This document shows, in pieces, positions 8,860 to 19,959 of a DNA stretch of 64,000 nt (positions are counted from its first letter, which is position 1; each line of letters starts with the position of its first letter). This stretch comes from Tritrichomonas musculus. Lineage: Eukaryota > Parabasalia > Tritrichomonadida > Tritrichomonadidae. Under the pieces are notes generated by a model. That model was not told the DNA's origin and searched no databases. It saw only the letters and a program-made list of their open reading frames with translations. The stretch spans positions 62,001-126,000 of the forward strand of contig JAPFFF010000029.1 in assembly GCA_039105265.1 (NCBI GenBank), read 5' to 3'. Made by a program: the position numbers and the translations under genes.

Positions 8860-11235
8860 CTAATTCGTCCATTATTAAATCAGAAATTTCAGTAAAGCCT
8901 GAATTTTCTGCAATTTCAGTCGGAGTTTCATAAATTACATTGATTTAAAGAATTCCATGAGATATTCAATTAATGAAACTTGACAAATATTTTTCAATAT
9001 TAAAATATTGTCTGGTGATTCAAGGTCCATTTTCTTTCTTGATATTAAGAACTTAACAAGATCAATATTTCCAGCTTCACAAGCGTAATGCAATACAGTC
9101 TTATAAAAAGAAAGATATTTTGAATTCCATTTAAATTTTAAAAAAGTTTTTAATTTCATTCAATTTTAAATTGATAGAAATTTCATGAAAGGAAAGGTTT
9201 TTTTCGGAAAATATCTTTTGCATTAATATCAGTCTCATTCAATGATACTAAGAACTTAACCATTTCGAGATCTCCTTTTTCACAGGCTGTAAATAATATT
9301 GTTTTGTTTATGACATGTGATTTGAAATTCCATGAAAAAAAATTTGATGTTTAAAATTTCATAAGAAATTTCCGATATGAAATTTTATCAATAAAGTTTT
9401 TTTAAAAATATTGGCTGTGTTGATATCAAACTTATTCAATGAAAGAAGATATGAAATAAGAGCTTTATTTTCATTTTCGCATGCATAATCAAAGATTGTC
9501 TTATGAATAAATTTTGAATTAGAAACTTTTTGAATATTCACAAAAAATGGAAACAGCATAAAATCCTTTTGAATATAAAAACGTTATTAAAACAACAATA
9601 TTTTTTTTAAAAAATATCTTTTGCCTTTAAATCAAACTTGTTCAATGATACCAAAAACTTAACAAGAGGAAGATTTCCTTTTTGGCTGGCATGATGTAAA
9701 ACTGTCATATCAGTAAAAAGTATTTGAAATTCCATGAATAATTTATTTAATTCGAAAACGAAATAAAAAAAATTGTTTCAAATTTCATAAATGTATTGAA
9801 AAAGTTAAAATGTCCTTTGAATTTACATCAATTTGATTCAATGATATGATGAAATTGATAATATCAATTTGATCCGATTTGCAAGCATAGTTCAAAATTG
9901 TTTTATTAAAAAAAGAATATATTGGAATTCGATGAATTATATAAATGATAAAACTTGATTTAAATTTATCATGTTGAAATGTTATTTTGAAAATTATATT
10001 TTTTGGAAAATATCTTTGGATTTGATATCAATTTTTTTCAAAGAAACAAGATATTTAACAAGATCTAGATTAGAAGTTGAGCAAGCAAGATGTAATATTG
10101 TACAATTATAATTTAAATTAAGAACGCCATTCAAATTTTTTTAGATGTTAAAACTTCACAAAAATTCAAAGGGGGAAAAAATATCATTAGAGATAGTTAT
10201 TAAAAAATATCTTTTGAATTAATATCGATCTTTCCCAAAGATATGAGATATTTTACAAGATCAAAATTTTCGGATAGGCAAGCATAATGTAATGCATTAT
10301 AATAAAAATTCTTAATTATGGAACTTTTTAAATATTCATTTAAAAAAAAAACATGATTTAAAAGATTAGAAAAAGAAATGCTATTAAATTATAAATGTAA
10401 AAATTGTTTCTGCAGCCAAATCAACAGAATTTAATGATATTATATGCTTTACAAGTTCGAGATTTCCTGATTTACAAGCATAATGCAAGATATTACATTT
10501 TTCAAATTTATTCAAAAAGTGAAATGAAAACAGTTTGCGATTTAATATCAATTTTGTTCATTGATATGATATATTTAACAAGTTCAAGATTACCTGAAAG
10601 ACATGCAGAATGCAAAATTGTTTTATTTAAAACAAAAGATATTAAAAACATTATTAAAATATTAAAAATAAAAAAATTTCATTCAAAAATTATAGAAATA
10701 TTATTAAAAAAAAAAATTATATTGAAATGTCTAATCCAAGCAAATCAATTTGATTTAATGATATAAGATATTTAACAACTTCCAAATTGCCTGTTGCACA
10801 TGCAGAATGTAAGCACAATATATAAGAATGATTTTTATTAGAAATACCATAAAAAAAAAATAAAGTTAAAATATCTTTTGATTTGAGATCAAACTTTTTC
10901 AATGTCATGAGATATTTAATGAGATCGATGTTAATTGACTTGCATGCTGAATTTAATATCGTTCCATTAATATTGTTTGGAATGCCTTAAGATTTTTTAA
11001 ATTTGAAACATAATTAAAAAAATTATTTTGTTTTTAAATTTCATTCAAATTCAATTGTAAAATATCTTTTGCTGTTATATCAATCTTTTCCAATGACATG
11101 ATATGTTTAACGAGATCAATGTTTCCTGATTCACAAGCTGAATGTAAAATTGTCTTATTAGAAAACAATTATATTGAAATGCAATTGAAAAAAATGAATA
11201 CAAAACATTATTCAAATTGAATATTGAAACGTCAT
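8860..11235 (-). repeat. array of about 12 ankyrin-coding modules
   Basis: On the minus strand, short stretches encoding about 33-residue ankyrin repeats recur, with cores such as TVLHYACEAGN, DLVKFLIS and KDIF. The D/E-LVKYL-type core falls near 11101, 10908, 10763, 10567, 10441, 10247, 10048, 9850, 9654, 9446, 9250 and 9049, mostly 193-208 bases apart. Between them are AT-rich spacers with stops in all frames, often beginning with ATGGAATTTCAA just before the next module. Modules are in different frames. The series continues the ankyrin repeat at the C terminus of the kinase gene. It could be decayed exons, a spliced gene with unusual introns, or a cassette store. Confidence 0.7.
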
Positions 11236-12519
11236 TCAAAAAAATTGAATCATAAAAAAAACATCTTTCAAACTAAAATCAACTTTGCCTAAAGAAAGAA
11301 CATATTTAACAAGTTTGAGACTTCCTGACTTACATGCAGTATGAATGAATGGATTATCGTCAATTTTGAATGTTGAAAGGTCAATATTAGCTTGTGAGGC
11401 CAATTCACATATAATGTCATAAAATGTTTTATTTTCATTCATGAGCATTTTCAAGGAAGCATTATCAGAAAGGTCAATTTTTTGTGAGCTAAGGTCAATG
11501 CTTGAATTTGATTCATTTTTATTGCTTTGAGTTAACTTGTCTGGTGTTATGTCAATTTTCAATTGTCCCCTAATATTTTCCTGTTCTTTCTGAATTTTTT
11601 CCAAGAACTTTTTGACTTCATTTTGATCGATTTCGCCATCAAAGTATGAAAAGTCAGTTGAAAGGACATTGAAAATTTCAGCGAAAGTAGGACGATCGAG
11701 TGGATTGTGGCTCCAGCATTGGCATATCAAGTCTTTCATTTTTGGGTTTACTTTTTCAGGGAACTTTGGTCGTGTTAAATTGATGACAGAAAGTGCCAGT
11801 TTGTAGAAATTGATTTTTCCGAGTTCATGATAAGGTACAAGTGAAGTGACAATTTCGTAAGCAATGATAGCGAATGCATACACGTCGACTGAAGAGCCAT
11901 ATGCGGATGAATCGTCAAATAATTCAGGGGCCATGTAAGCAGGGGTACCAATATTGTGAGTAATACAACTTTGAACTGATTTTGACAACGTTTCAGGTAG
12001 ACAACGTGCCAAACCGAAATCACATATTTTTGGATATAAATCGTCATCCATTAAGATGTTATCTGGCTTTAAATCTCTGTGTAAAATTCCGAGTTTGTGT
12101 AGATAATTCATTGCATTTGAGATTCCAAGTAATGCGATGCATTTTTTGGTGGGATTCCAACTTGTAAATGACTTCGATTTGCGTGATTTGTCAATAATTG
12201 ATCGTAATGATCCTTTGGGGAGAAGTTCAGTAATGATTGATGGTTCAAGCCTCTGAGGATTATTAAATGATTGTAAATTAATGCCATAGAATCTGACAAT
12301 TGAAGGATGGCGAACTTTGTTAAGAATTATTGATTCACGCATTAATAGCATTTGCTGCTTGCCATTTATATTTGGGTTTTGATCAATGATTTTGACTGCA
12401 TATTTCTTTTCATCTTTGATATTTATTGCAACGTAAACGGTTCCAAACGCTCCATGACCAAGCGTGGTTTCTGTGAGTTCATAATCTTCCAGTTCAAAGA
12501 AAGCACCTTCGAAATCCAT
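11236..12519 (-). CDS. TKL-like protein kinase with C-terminal ankyrin repeat
   Basis: A 427-residue protein if it starts at MDFEGAFF; an upstream ATG in frame would add seven residues. Kinase landmarks are GHGAFGTVYV (about 20-30), AVKI, the catalytic loop HRDLKPDN (about 143-150), DFGLAR (about 166), GTPAYMAPE (about 190-198) and a DRPTF end. All catalytic residues are present, so it should be active; the layout fits the TKL-like kinases abundant in trichomonads. A charged linker rich in Asn, Ser and Lys follows. The frame then closes after one ankyrin repeat (IHTACKSGSLKLVKYVL). The ankyrin-module array lies directly downstream on the same strand, so the true protein may be longer if these modules are expressed. 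Confidence 0.85.
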   Translation of the reverse strand: MDFEGAFFELEDYELTETTLGHGAFGTVYVAINIKDEKKYAVKIIDQNPNINGKQQMLLMRESIILNKVRHPSIVRFYGINLQSFNNPQRLEPSIITELLPKGSLRSIIDKSRKSKSFTSWNPTKKCIALLGISNAMNYLHKLGILHRDLKPDNILMDDDLYPKICDFGLARCLPETLSKSVQSCITHNIGTPAYMAPELFDDSSAYGSSVDVYAFAIIAYEIVTSLVPYHELGKINFYKLALSVINLTRPKFPEKVNPKMKDLICQCWSHNPLDRPTFAEIFNVLSTDFSYFDGEIDQNEVKKFLEKIQKEQENIRGQLKIDITPDKLTQSNKNESNSSIDLSSQKIDLSDNASLKMLMNENKTFYDIICELASQANIDLSTFKIDDNPFIHTACKSGSLKLVKYVLSLGKVDFSLKDVFFMIQFF

Positions 12520-13633
12520 ATGAAAAAAAGTGATCAACAAATAAAAAAGTTTAAATAACTCAATAATTGTATTTCAATTTATAATTTAAGTATTAAAAAT
12601 TTTAATTATATATGTAAATAAAATTTTAAGAGTATTATTATCATTGATTGATTTCTTTAAAATCAAGATATCTTTTCAAACATGCGTGACGCCATTTCAT
12701 TATCAAAAAGTTGAGTAAATAATTTTTTTTTCTGAGCTTCATTGATTTTAAGTATTGAAAAAGTGATTTAAATAAAAGGTCGTAGCATAAAATAAATTTA
12801 TATTTATCTTAATAATTAATTTATTTAATAATTATAATATATAATATATATATTTTATATCCAATATTATAAAATGTAATAGTAGAAATAAAGACTTTAA
12901 TTAAAATTCAATATTTATCGATTTCTTATATATTTGTATCATTTAAAAAATATAGATGCCATTTGAATGGGTATACTATGTGTTATACAAATAATATTTT
13001 ACTTTTTGACGAAATCCTTCAGTAACTGAAATATTTGACTTTTTATATTTATGAAACCAATCAACTAAATCTGCATTTTTAGAAAAAACTGACATTTGAT
13101 TTGGAATGAAATTCAAATATTAGAGAGTAAATGCATATAAATAAAACTATATTCTTCATTGGACTCCTGTAACGTCCAATTTTTTTAAAATCATCATTTA
13201 ATAATTCAACAAATTCAATTTTTCTACATTTTTAGCTAAAAAATGAATTTTTTTTTTTTTTTTTTTTATTTTTTTTTTTTCAATAATAATAACTATTTTA
13301 TTATAACACTTAATGTTTTAAAAGCATATAAAAAGATATCAAAAGAATTAATGATTAGAATAATTTATATAAAAAGTTATCGCTATTCTAAATTTTTAGA
13401 AAGTGTTATAAAATTCTTATCAAAAATACTCAAATTTATTTTCTGAAGAAAATTAAATATATACTTATATCCTTTTAGTTTTTATTTTAATTTGAATTTT
13501 GAACGATGCAAATATTTATAAAAATGATTATTATTATAATAATAAAATATAATTAGTTTAAACAAACCAATCATTGAGTTTTACAGTAAAAACTAAGTTG
13601 TACGACCTTTTTTAAATATAAAAATCTTTATAT
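12520..13633. other. AT-rich intergenic region
   Basis: No gene is supported. The region contains long T and A runs (for example 13246-13280), short TA-repeats near 12830-12860 and no repeat modules I could recognise. The 67-codon plus-strand frame starting at 13243 is low-complexity Phe translated from poly-T and is not convincing. Confidence 0.6.
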
Positions 13634-14455
13634 CAGGGATGTGTATCGATCCTCTCCGGTAGCGGTTATTTTTCCGGTAAAATATCGATATTACCGGCTC
13701 TAACCGCCGGTAACGGTATATATCGATAAAAAACCGAAGTATCGATACAAAAACGGAAAATTTGTATCGAACGTCAGGTTTTTTGCCGGAATTTTTTTAA
13801 AAAAAATTGTATCTGATTCACTTAAATTTCATTGACAAAAGGCCAATTAAATTATAAAATTTTTGAAATTTTGATGAATAATGCTTTTTCTCTTTAATTA
13901 GATATTTTTTAACAAATAGTCATTGTAATGATTGAATAATCAATGGTTTTTGTAAAACCATATATTTAATCATTTTTATTTCAATTTCTATTTGCAGATG
14001 AATATAGCATTTCAGAATTATTGTTATTAATTATTAATTTGAAAGAGTACATAAAATATAAAAATTTTATTGTTTATAATGTTAATAATGATATCGAAAA
14101 TTTTGATTGTTTATTGAAGATGGATATGATGAGATTTCTGAAGAAGAAATATAATAATATACTTTTTATAAGCGAGTAATTATATTTATAATTAAAATAT
14201 TTATTTAAAATTAAATAATCAAATGTTTTAATATTTTTTTCTATTATTTATTAATAAAATTTATATTTCAAAATACCGTATCGATACTGATAAAAAGTAT
14301 TATAAAGTACTTTTTTAATAACCGCTGATACTCTAAAAATACCAGAGCACTTTTGTATCGATACTAAAAAATACCGAGCAAAAAAGTATCGATATTTACC
14401 GAATACCGATACTTTTTCGGTAACCGGTATTTAGTCGTATCGATAAACAACGCTG
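13634..14455. mobile_element. hAT-type non-autonomous element (822 bp)
   Basis: The element starts CAGGGATGTGTATCGAT and its right end, inverted, reads CAGCGTTGTTTATCGAT (15 of the first 19 bases match). It is flanked by an exact 8-base target-site duplication CTTTATAT at 13626-13633 and 14456-14463. Eight-base duplications and CAGGG-type ends are hAT hallmarks. Both subterminal regions (about 180 bp each) are crowded with TATCGATA and CCGGTA motifs, probably transposase-binding sites, while the middle is featureless AT-rich DNA. There is no transposase frame. Confidence 0.85.
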
Positions 14456-14579
14456 CTTTATATAAAATATATTTGAAAATTAAGAAGTTTTAAGGCCTTT
14501 ATTAAAAAAGAAAAAATTTTTATTAATTGTTATTTTATTCTGAATCAAAAGCAACAAAAGCTATTGTAGCATTGAAGCA

Positions 14580-14806
14580 AAATTGAAAAAAGTTGTCATT
14601 AAAAAAATATTGTTTATAGTAATAACAAAAATCATTTGAAGATCAGATTTGATCTTCTTTATAATTGTAATTATAATTCGACAAAAAAAATGAATTTTTA
14701 TATAAAATCAAAAAAATGCGAAACCTGGGAATCGAACCCAGTTCTTAGACACGGAGGGACCATATGCTACCAATACAACAGTTTCGCTTGTGGATTTTTA
14801 TTCATA
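14580..14806. repeat. duplicated segment carrying a tRNA-like gene, copy 2
   Basis: This is the second copy of the segment at 8584-8808, in the same orientation. The tRNA portion is identical and the neighbouring AT-rich DNA has a few small insertions and deletions. It follows the hAT-type element by about 120 bases. Confidence 0.7.
14718..14787 (-). tRNA. tRNA-Gly(UCC)-like gene, copy 2
   Basis: It is identical to the copy at 8723-8792 over all 70 bases, including the acceptor stem, B box and the anomalous anticodon loop with C at position 33. A T-rich stretch follows the 3' end. Confidence 0.6.
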
Positions 14807-14989
14807 AGATTAATATATGTATGATATTATAGTCCATATATATAAAGAAAATTAATTAAAAGAAATTTTTGTTTATGTATTAAAAACAGAATTTTTCAAT
14901 AGTGATTTGATTTTTTCATTTTGAGTCAAATCAATTGGTCTTCTCCAAATGATTAAATAAAAAAAAATCATTAAATACATAAAATAAAT

Positions 14990-16998
14990 CTTGTTAATAT
15001 ATAAATAGTAATATTATTTGTAACATTTATATCAATCGTCTTTTGAGCTAATAAAATATTTATTATGTCAAAATTTTCTTTTTCAACAGCCAAATGCAAT
15101 GCTGTTTTATCAAAAAATACTAGAAACTTCATAAGAAAAATCATTGATTTGAAATCTCATAAAAATAATATCAAAGTTTAAACTTTATTCGAAATATTAA
15201 TTTACTAATTTTATTGGAAAAAAAAATCTCAAAATTTCATATAATATTTGTTCGAAATTTCGTTGATAAAATTGATTGAAAAACTATATGAGATTAAAAG
15301 CTTGTTAGTTTAAATATCATTTAAAATAACTCTGAAATTTCATACATAAATATTATTTCAAATTTCATTTAAATATTATTTTTAAATGTGATTGAAATAA
15401 TTTATTCTTAATTTTATTTGAAACATAAAAATGAAATGATATGAAAATCAAGAATTGAAATATTGTGAAATAAAATTAAAATGACTCCATTTAAATTATT
15501 GATGAGTAATTTCATAAAAGAATTGCTGCATGAATATTATAAATAAACAACTTATAACTGCAAAAAATTCAATTATTTGAAACATCATTACAAAAAACTG
15601 AATTTTCAATTTCATTAAAAAAATTATATTTGAAATCTCATTCAAATAGCAAATATATAATTAAATTAAAAAACATGAATTAAAATGTAATAAAAATTGA
15701 AAGTAAATCCAATTAAAAAGTTTAACTTAATAACATCATTAAATTTTAATCAAGATTTCATTAAAAACAGGATTTCAAAATTATATATAACAAATTGATT
15801 TGTAATTTCATTAAAAATAAGTCATTTCATAATTTTATGAATAAGTAAATGTTGAACTTCATGGAAAATATTCAAAGTCAAATTATATGAATATGTATGA
15901 AGTAAAATTTCATAAAAAGAGATTTCATTATAAATGATATAAATAGTATTGATTTCAAATTGATTTTGCATTTACATCAATTGAATCATTTACCAGCAAT
16001 AATTTAACAATTTCAATGTTTTCATTCCCAATAGCTATGAAAAGTGCTGTTTTAATAGAACCGAAATATTGAATCTCATTAAAATATCGCTTTTAAAATT
16101 TCATTGAAAATATTGATTGTAATTATATTCAAACAAATATATGATGTGTAATTTCATTAAATGCATATGATTATAAACAATATTACATCAACTTAATTTG
16201 AAATTTTATTTAAAATATGATTAAAAATGTTATTTAAAAAGAATTTTTTTGGATTTTATTATACAAATTGATTTTAAAACAGCGTTCAAAAAAATTGTTT
16301 CGAAATTCCATAAATACAAAACTATTTAAACTATGTTGAAATAAATGATTTGATATTGTATTAAACATGTAATTATCAAATGTAATTAATGAATTTGATT
16401 GATAATTGCATTTAAAAAATAAATTAAAATGTAATTACAATATTGAAAAAATGAATTATATTTTATCAATTGAGAATGAAACACAATTTAACTGATTAAT
16501 TTAAAACTGTATGAGTAAAAGTATATTTTGATAATTTTATACAAAATCATAATTATTGATTTTATTGAAATAAATGATTTAATCTTATAAATTGAATTGA
16601 AAGCAAAAATTTTATATATGACTGAAATGAAATGATATGAACAATTTTTATTATAAAATTGATTTAATATTTGCATTAATATTTTTACATGATAATAATA
16701 ATTGAACAACTTCTAAATTTCCTTTTTCAACAGCAATATTTAAAGGAGTATTTTGAAAAAATGATGACGAATTTCGTAAAATTGACAAAGATGAAATTGA
16801 ATTGAAATATAATGTTTCTAATGTAATTTTCTAAATTGATTTGAAATTTTACTCCAAAATGCAAATAAGACATTATCAAAAATATGATATAATAATCTTA
16901 TTAAAATAAATGAGCAGAATTGTATTTAATTATGATGTATAATTTCATTCAATTGCTGTCATTAAAAATTTTATAAAAAATCACATTTGCATGAAATT
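14990..16998 (-). pseudogene. AT-rich region with three isolated ankyrin modules
   Basis: Three minus-strand stretches encode single ankyrin repeats: near 15040-15115 (DKTALHLAVEKENFDI), near 15960-16055 (KTALFIAIGNENIEIVKLLL) and near 16675-16765 (TPLNIAVEKGNLEVVQLLL). They are separated by 600-850 bases of AT-rich DNA full of short echoes of AATTTCATTAAAA. They lie downstream of the DUF3447-type gene at 16999-18156 on the same strand and look like its scattered ankyrin part. Spacers here are much longer than in the 8860-11235 array. Confidence 0.55.
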
Positions 16999-18156
16999 TT
17001 ACAAGTATGATACATTTATTATTTTTATTGTATTTACATTAAAGTGATTGCTTTTCATCAGAATTTTTACTATATTGCAATAGTCATACTTACATAATTT
17101 ATATAATAGAGAATCATTGATGAAATCAGGATTGAAATATGAATAATTAAAATATTTCAAACATTTGCCAAACATATCAAATTCATCATAAGATTCTTCT
17201 TGAACCAAATCATCATTCAAAGAATTCAAAAGATCATTCAGATCTTCTTCGCTTTGTTCTTTAGATAATAAATTCTCTTTGATATAATTTGTGAAATCAT
17301 TGTGGTGGCATTTGATAGATTCATAAATGCATTTTTTACATATTTTTTTATCCATTTTAATTTTGTTTTCTTCAAGAACATGAAACAATTCCTGATTGTT
17401 GCTATGAATTGCATATATCCATAAAGATTCAGTCAAAGGAACATTGTTCATCATCAAATACTTAAATATTTGAATTGATCCATAAAAAGCTGAATATTCA
17501 ATTAATGATGGACATCTAGAAATTAAAAAAGAATTGGTTTCATAAAACGATTGATTAATTTTTGATTTTAATGGATAATTTGACATGTTAACAAATGAAA
17601 CAAAATCCTGAACTAGGTCATTTCTAATTAAATAGCATATATGAAGATCGTTTTCTCCAATTTTCCTTTTCTTCTCAAACATATCAAAATCGTTTTCACA
17701 TAAATTCCGAATTTCTCTCAAATTTTGAATTTCGCTTTCATTTAAAAATGATTTGAATTCTGGATAAAAATATTGCAGATATTTATTGTTTTTGATGATA
17801 TTGTAAATTGCTTTTTCTGGAATTATTATTTTTTCTTCAAAAAAGAAAAGGAGAATTCTTTTGTTATTTTGAAATATAGTGAAAATTTCCAAATTTGAAT
17901 AATAATTTTGGATTTCGCTCTTAAATATAGAAAGAACTTGCTCGATTTTATTGTATAAATTTGTTTTATGATGATAGTTGTTGGAAATTTCTAATGTTAA
18001 ATGAAGAAATTCTTTGAGTTCAAATTTAATATTTTCTTGAATTAATAAATTTTTCACATTGTCAGTGAAATCAATTTCTTGATCTTCACTTTCTATAAAT
18101 TCAATGAGTTTTTCTTGAATTTTTTCCATTCTTTTCAGATATTCCAGCAATTCCAT
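16999..18156 (-). CDS. DUF3447-type ankyrin protein (head region)
   Basis: A 385-residue protein of the large trichomonad family with a helical head and ankyrin-like repeats (commonly annotated DUF3447). Family landmarks shared with 18700-19809 and 28491-29603 are the N-terminal helices, IFQNNKRILLF (about 93), FYPE, GEND.ICYLIRNDL (about 165-180), ETNSFL, SLIEYSAF.GSIQIFKYL (about 215-235), LWIYAIHS and IKCHHND. The frame ends right after one more ankyrin-like unit (KLCKYDYCNIVKILM). Isolated ankyrin modules follow downstream. No function is known; ankyrin repeats normally bind proteins. It is divergent from the gene at 18700. Confidence 0.8.
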   Translation of the reverse strand: MELLEYLKRMEKIQEKLIEFIESEDQEIDFTDNVKNLLIQENIKFELKEFLHLTLEISNNYHHKTNLYNKIEQVLSIFKSEIQNYYSNLEIFTIFQNNKRILLFFFEEKIIIPEKAIYNIIKNNKYLQYFYPEFKSFLNESEIQNLREIRNLCENDFDMFEKKRKIGENDLHICYLIRNDLVQDFVSFVNMSNYPLKSKINQSFYETNSFLISRCPSLIEYSAFYGSIQIFKYLMMNNVPLTESLWIYAIHSNNQELFHVLEENKIKMDKKICKKCIYESIKCHHNDFTNYIKENLLSKEQSEEDLNDLLNSLNDDLVQEESYDEFDMFGKCLKYFNYSYFNPDFINDSLLYKLCKYDYCNIVKILMKSNHFNVNTIKIINVSYL

Positions 18157-18699
18157 TTTTTAATAAACGTTTATATTGATTAAAAACTTTTTGAGTATCT
18201 TCATTCAAATTTCTGAATGGAATAATAAATTCTATTTCTATGTTTTTTAATCGATGCATATTTGTTTTATGCAAAATATTCTTTGATTAATGGTATAATA
18301 ACAAATCTTTTGCGTATGAGTGCAAAAAAAAATAATTAAACCTTATTAAAGAATAATTATATTACATGATGAAGTCCACAAAATGTAAAAATATAATAAA
18401 TTAAGAATTTTCGAGTCTTTCTATTATATATATCAAAAGAATTGAAATCATTTTATTCCACCTTTTGGATTTTAGCCAATTCACATTTAAAAAAAAAAAA
18501 CTTCGGTTGAAATTGGATTATTTTCCTTAGAAAAAAGGTTTAGAAAAGTCTTATACCTCGATGAATTTTTATCGGAATTATTTAAAAGAAGAATGTGTCT
18601 AATTCAGAAATCAAATCTATACAAATATTTGAACAAATAGTGTCACAATTTATTCACAAAAAATTGATATCTTTATTTATTTTTTTATAAAGAATCTAG
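18157..18699. other. intergenic region between divergent ankyrin-family genes
   Basis: This 543-bp AT-rich gap must contain the promoters of the two diverging DUF3447-type genes. Trichomonad promoters usually carry a short initiator (TCAYW-like) close to the ATG. Several TCA-containing candidates are present but none stands out. No RNA gene or repeat was recognised. Confidence 0.5.
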
Positions 18700-19809
18700 A
18701 TGGAAATCCAAAAAGCAGTTAATCAAAAGAAAGAACTTTATAATATCCTTCTTGAATTTATTGAAAATAATGGTATTAACGAAATTGATTTTCAAAATTT
18801 AATTGATTTTATGCAAGATGAAAAAATTGAAGAAAATCAAGAAGAGCTCGAGCATTTTCTTTTATTGTTATTAAATTTATCCAATAATCATCATAGAGAT
18901 TCATATTTTTTTGACAAAATTGAAAAAATTATACTTTATTTGCAAGATGACATCAAACAGACCTTTTCAAATGCAAAAATTTACGATATTTTTCAAAGTA
19001 ACAAAAGGATTCTTCTTTTCCTCTTTGATAAAAATATCATAATATTTGATGAGTCAATTTTCAATCAAATCAAGAACGAATCTAATTCAAATGGTAACAA
19101 ATACAGTCACTTTTTTTATCCAGAAATAAAGTCGTTTTTAAGTTCAGAAAAAGTCAAAAAAATTGAGAAAAAGCTTTTGAATTTTGATTCAAATATTTTC
19201 AATGATTTTGAGAAGAAACGTCAAGAGGGAGAGAATGAATCATTCATCTGTTCATTAATACGAAACGACTCAGTTGAAGAGTTTATTTCTTATGTTAATA
19301 AGACCAATTTATCACTTAAAATTTTCATAAAACGATCAATTTTTGAAACAAATTCTTTTTTGCTTGAAAAAGAAGAAATTTCATTAATTGAATATGCAGC
19401 CTTCTTTGGAGCAATTCAAATCTTCCAATACTTGAGAATCAATGGCGTTGAATTGGAATCATCATTGTGGTTTTATGTCATTCATAGTGAAAATGCTGAC
19501 TTAATTCATCTTCTTGAAGAAAGTCACGTCATGCCGCCTGATGATTCATATGAAAAGTGCCTGTTAGAAGCAATTAAATGTCATCATAATGATATTGCCA
19601 GATATATTGAAAACAATTTGCTAGCCAGCAATTTTTCTATGAATGAAAATTGTATTGATTGTTGTTTTCGTTACAGTAATTATTCTTTCTTTCCTGCTGA
19701 TTTTGAGAAAAATTTAGGTATGTATTATTTGTGCAATTATAATTACTCAGAGATTTTCAAACTTTTCATGGAAATGAGAAAAGACGATATTGAAGCATTT
19801 ATAATTTGA
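18700..19809 (+). CDS. DUF3447-type ankyrin protein (head of an ankyrin-BspA gene?)
   Basis: A 369-residue protein with the same head as 16999-18156 and 28491-29603. Landmarks are NNHHRDSYFFDKIE, IFQSNKRILLFLF, FYPE, GENESFICSLIRNDS, ETNSFLL, SLIEYAAFFGAIQIFQYL, LWFYVIHS and IKCHHND. It stops after an ankyrin-like unit (YLCNYNYSEIFKLFM). About 150 bases of AT-rich sequence follow, then another ankyrin unit joined to BspA-type repeats on the same strand. The gene at 28491 has exactly the same arrangement, so the head and the leucine-rich part may belong to one gene. Confidence 0.8.
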   Translation: MEIQKAVNQKKELYNILLEFIENNGINEIDFQNLIDFMQDEKIEENQEELEHFLLLLLNLSNNHHRDSYFFDKIEKIILYLQDDIKQTFSNAKIYDIFQSNKRILLFLFDKNIIIFDESIFNQIKNESNSNGNKYSHFFYPEIKSFLSSEKVKKIEKKLLNFDSNIFNDFEKKRQEGENESFICSLIRNDSVEEFISYVNKTNLSLKIFIKRSIFETNSFLLEKEEISLIEYAAFFGAIQIFQYLRINGVELESSLWFYVIHSENADLIHLLEESHVMPPDDSYEKCLLEAIKCHHNDIARYIENNLLASNFSMNENCIDCCFRYSNYSFFPADFEKNLGMYYLCNYNYSEIFKLFMEMRKDDIEAFII

Positions 19810-19959
19810 TTGTTTCTTTTTTCTCATAAAATTGACAAAAAAAAAAATATTTTTAATGACATTTAAAAAAACAATTTTGAATAAAATTTCATTAAAAAAA
19901 CGTTTTAAATGACGTTCCCAAAAAAGTTGATTTTTCTTTTGAAGTTTAAAATTATCTGA

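Noticed and set aside
13243-13446. Plus-strand frame starting with many Phe
   Set aside because: Translated poly-T in an AT-rich intergenic region; no domain or context.
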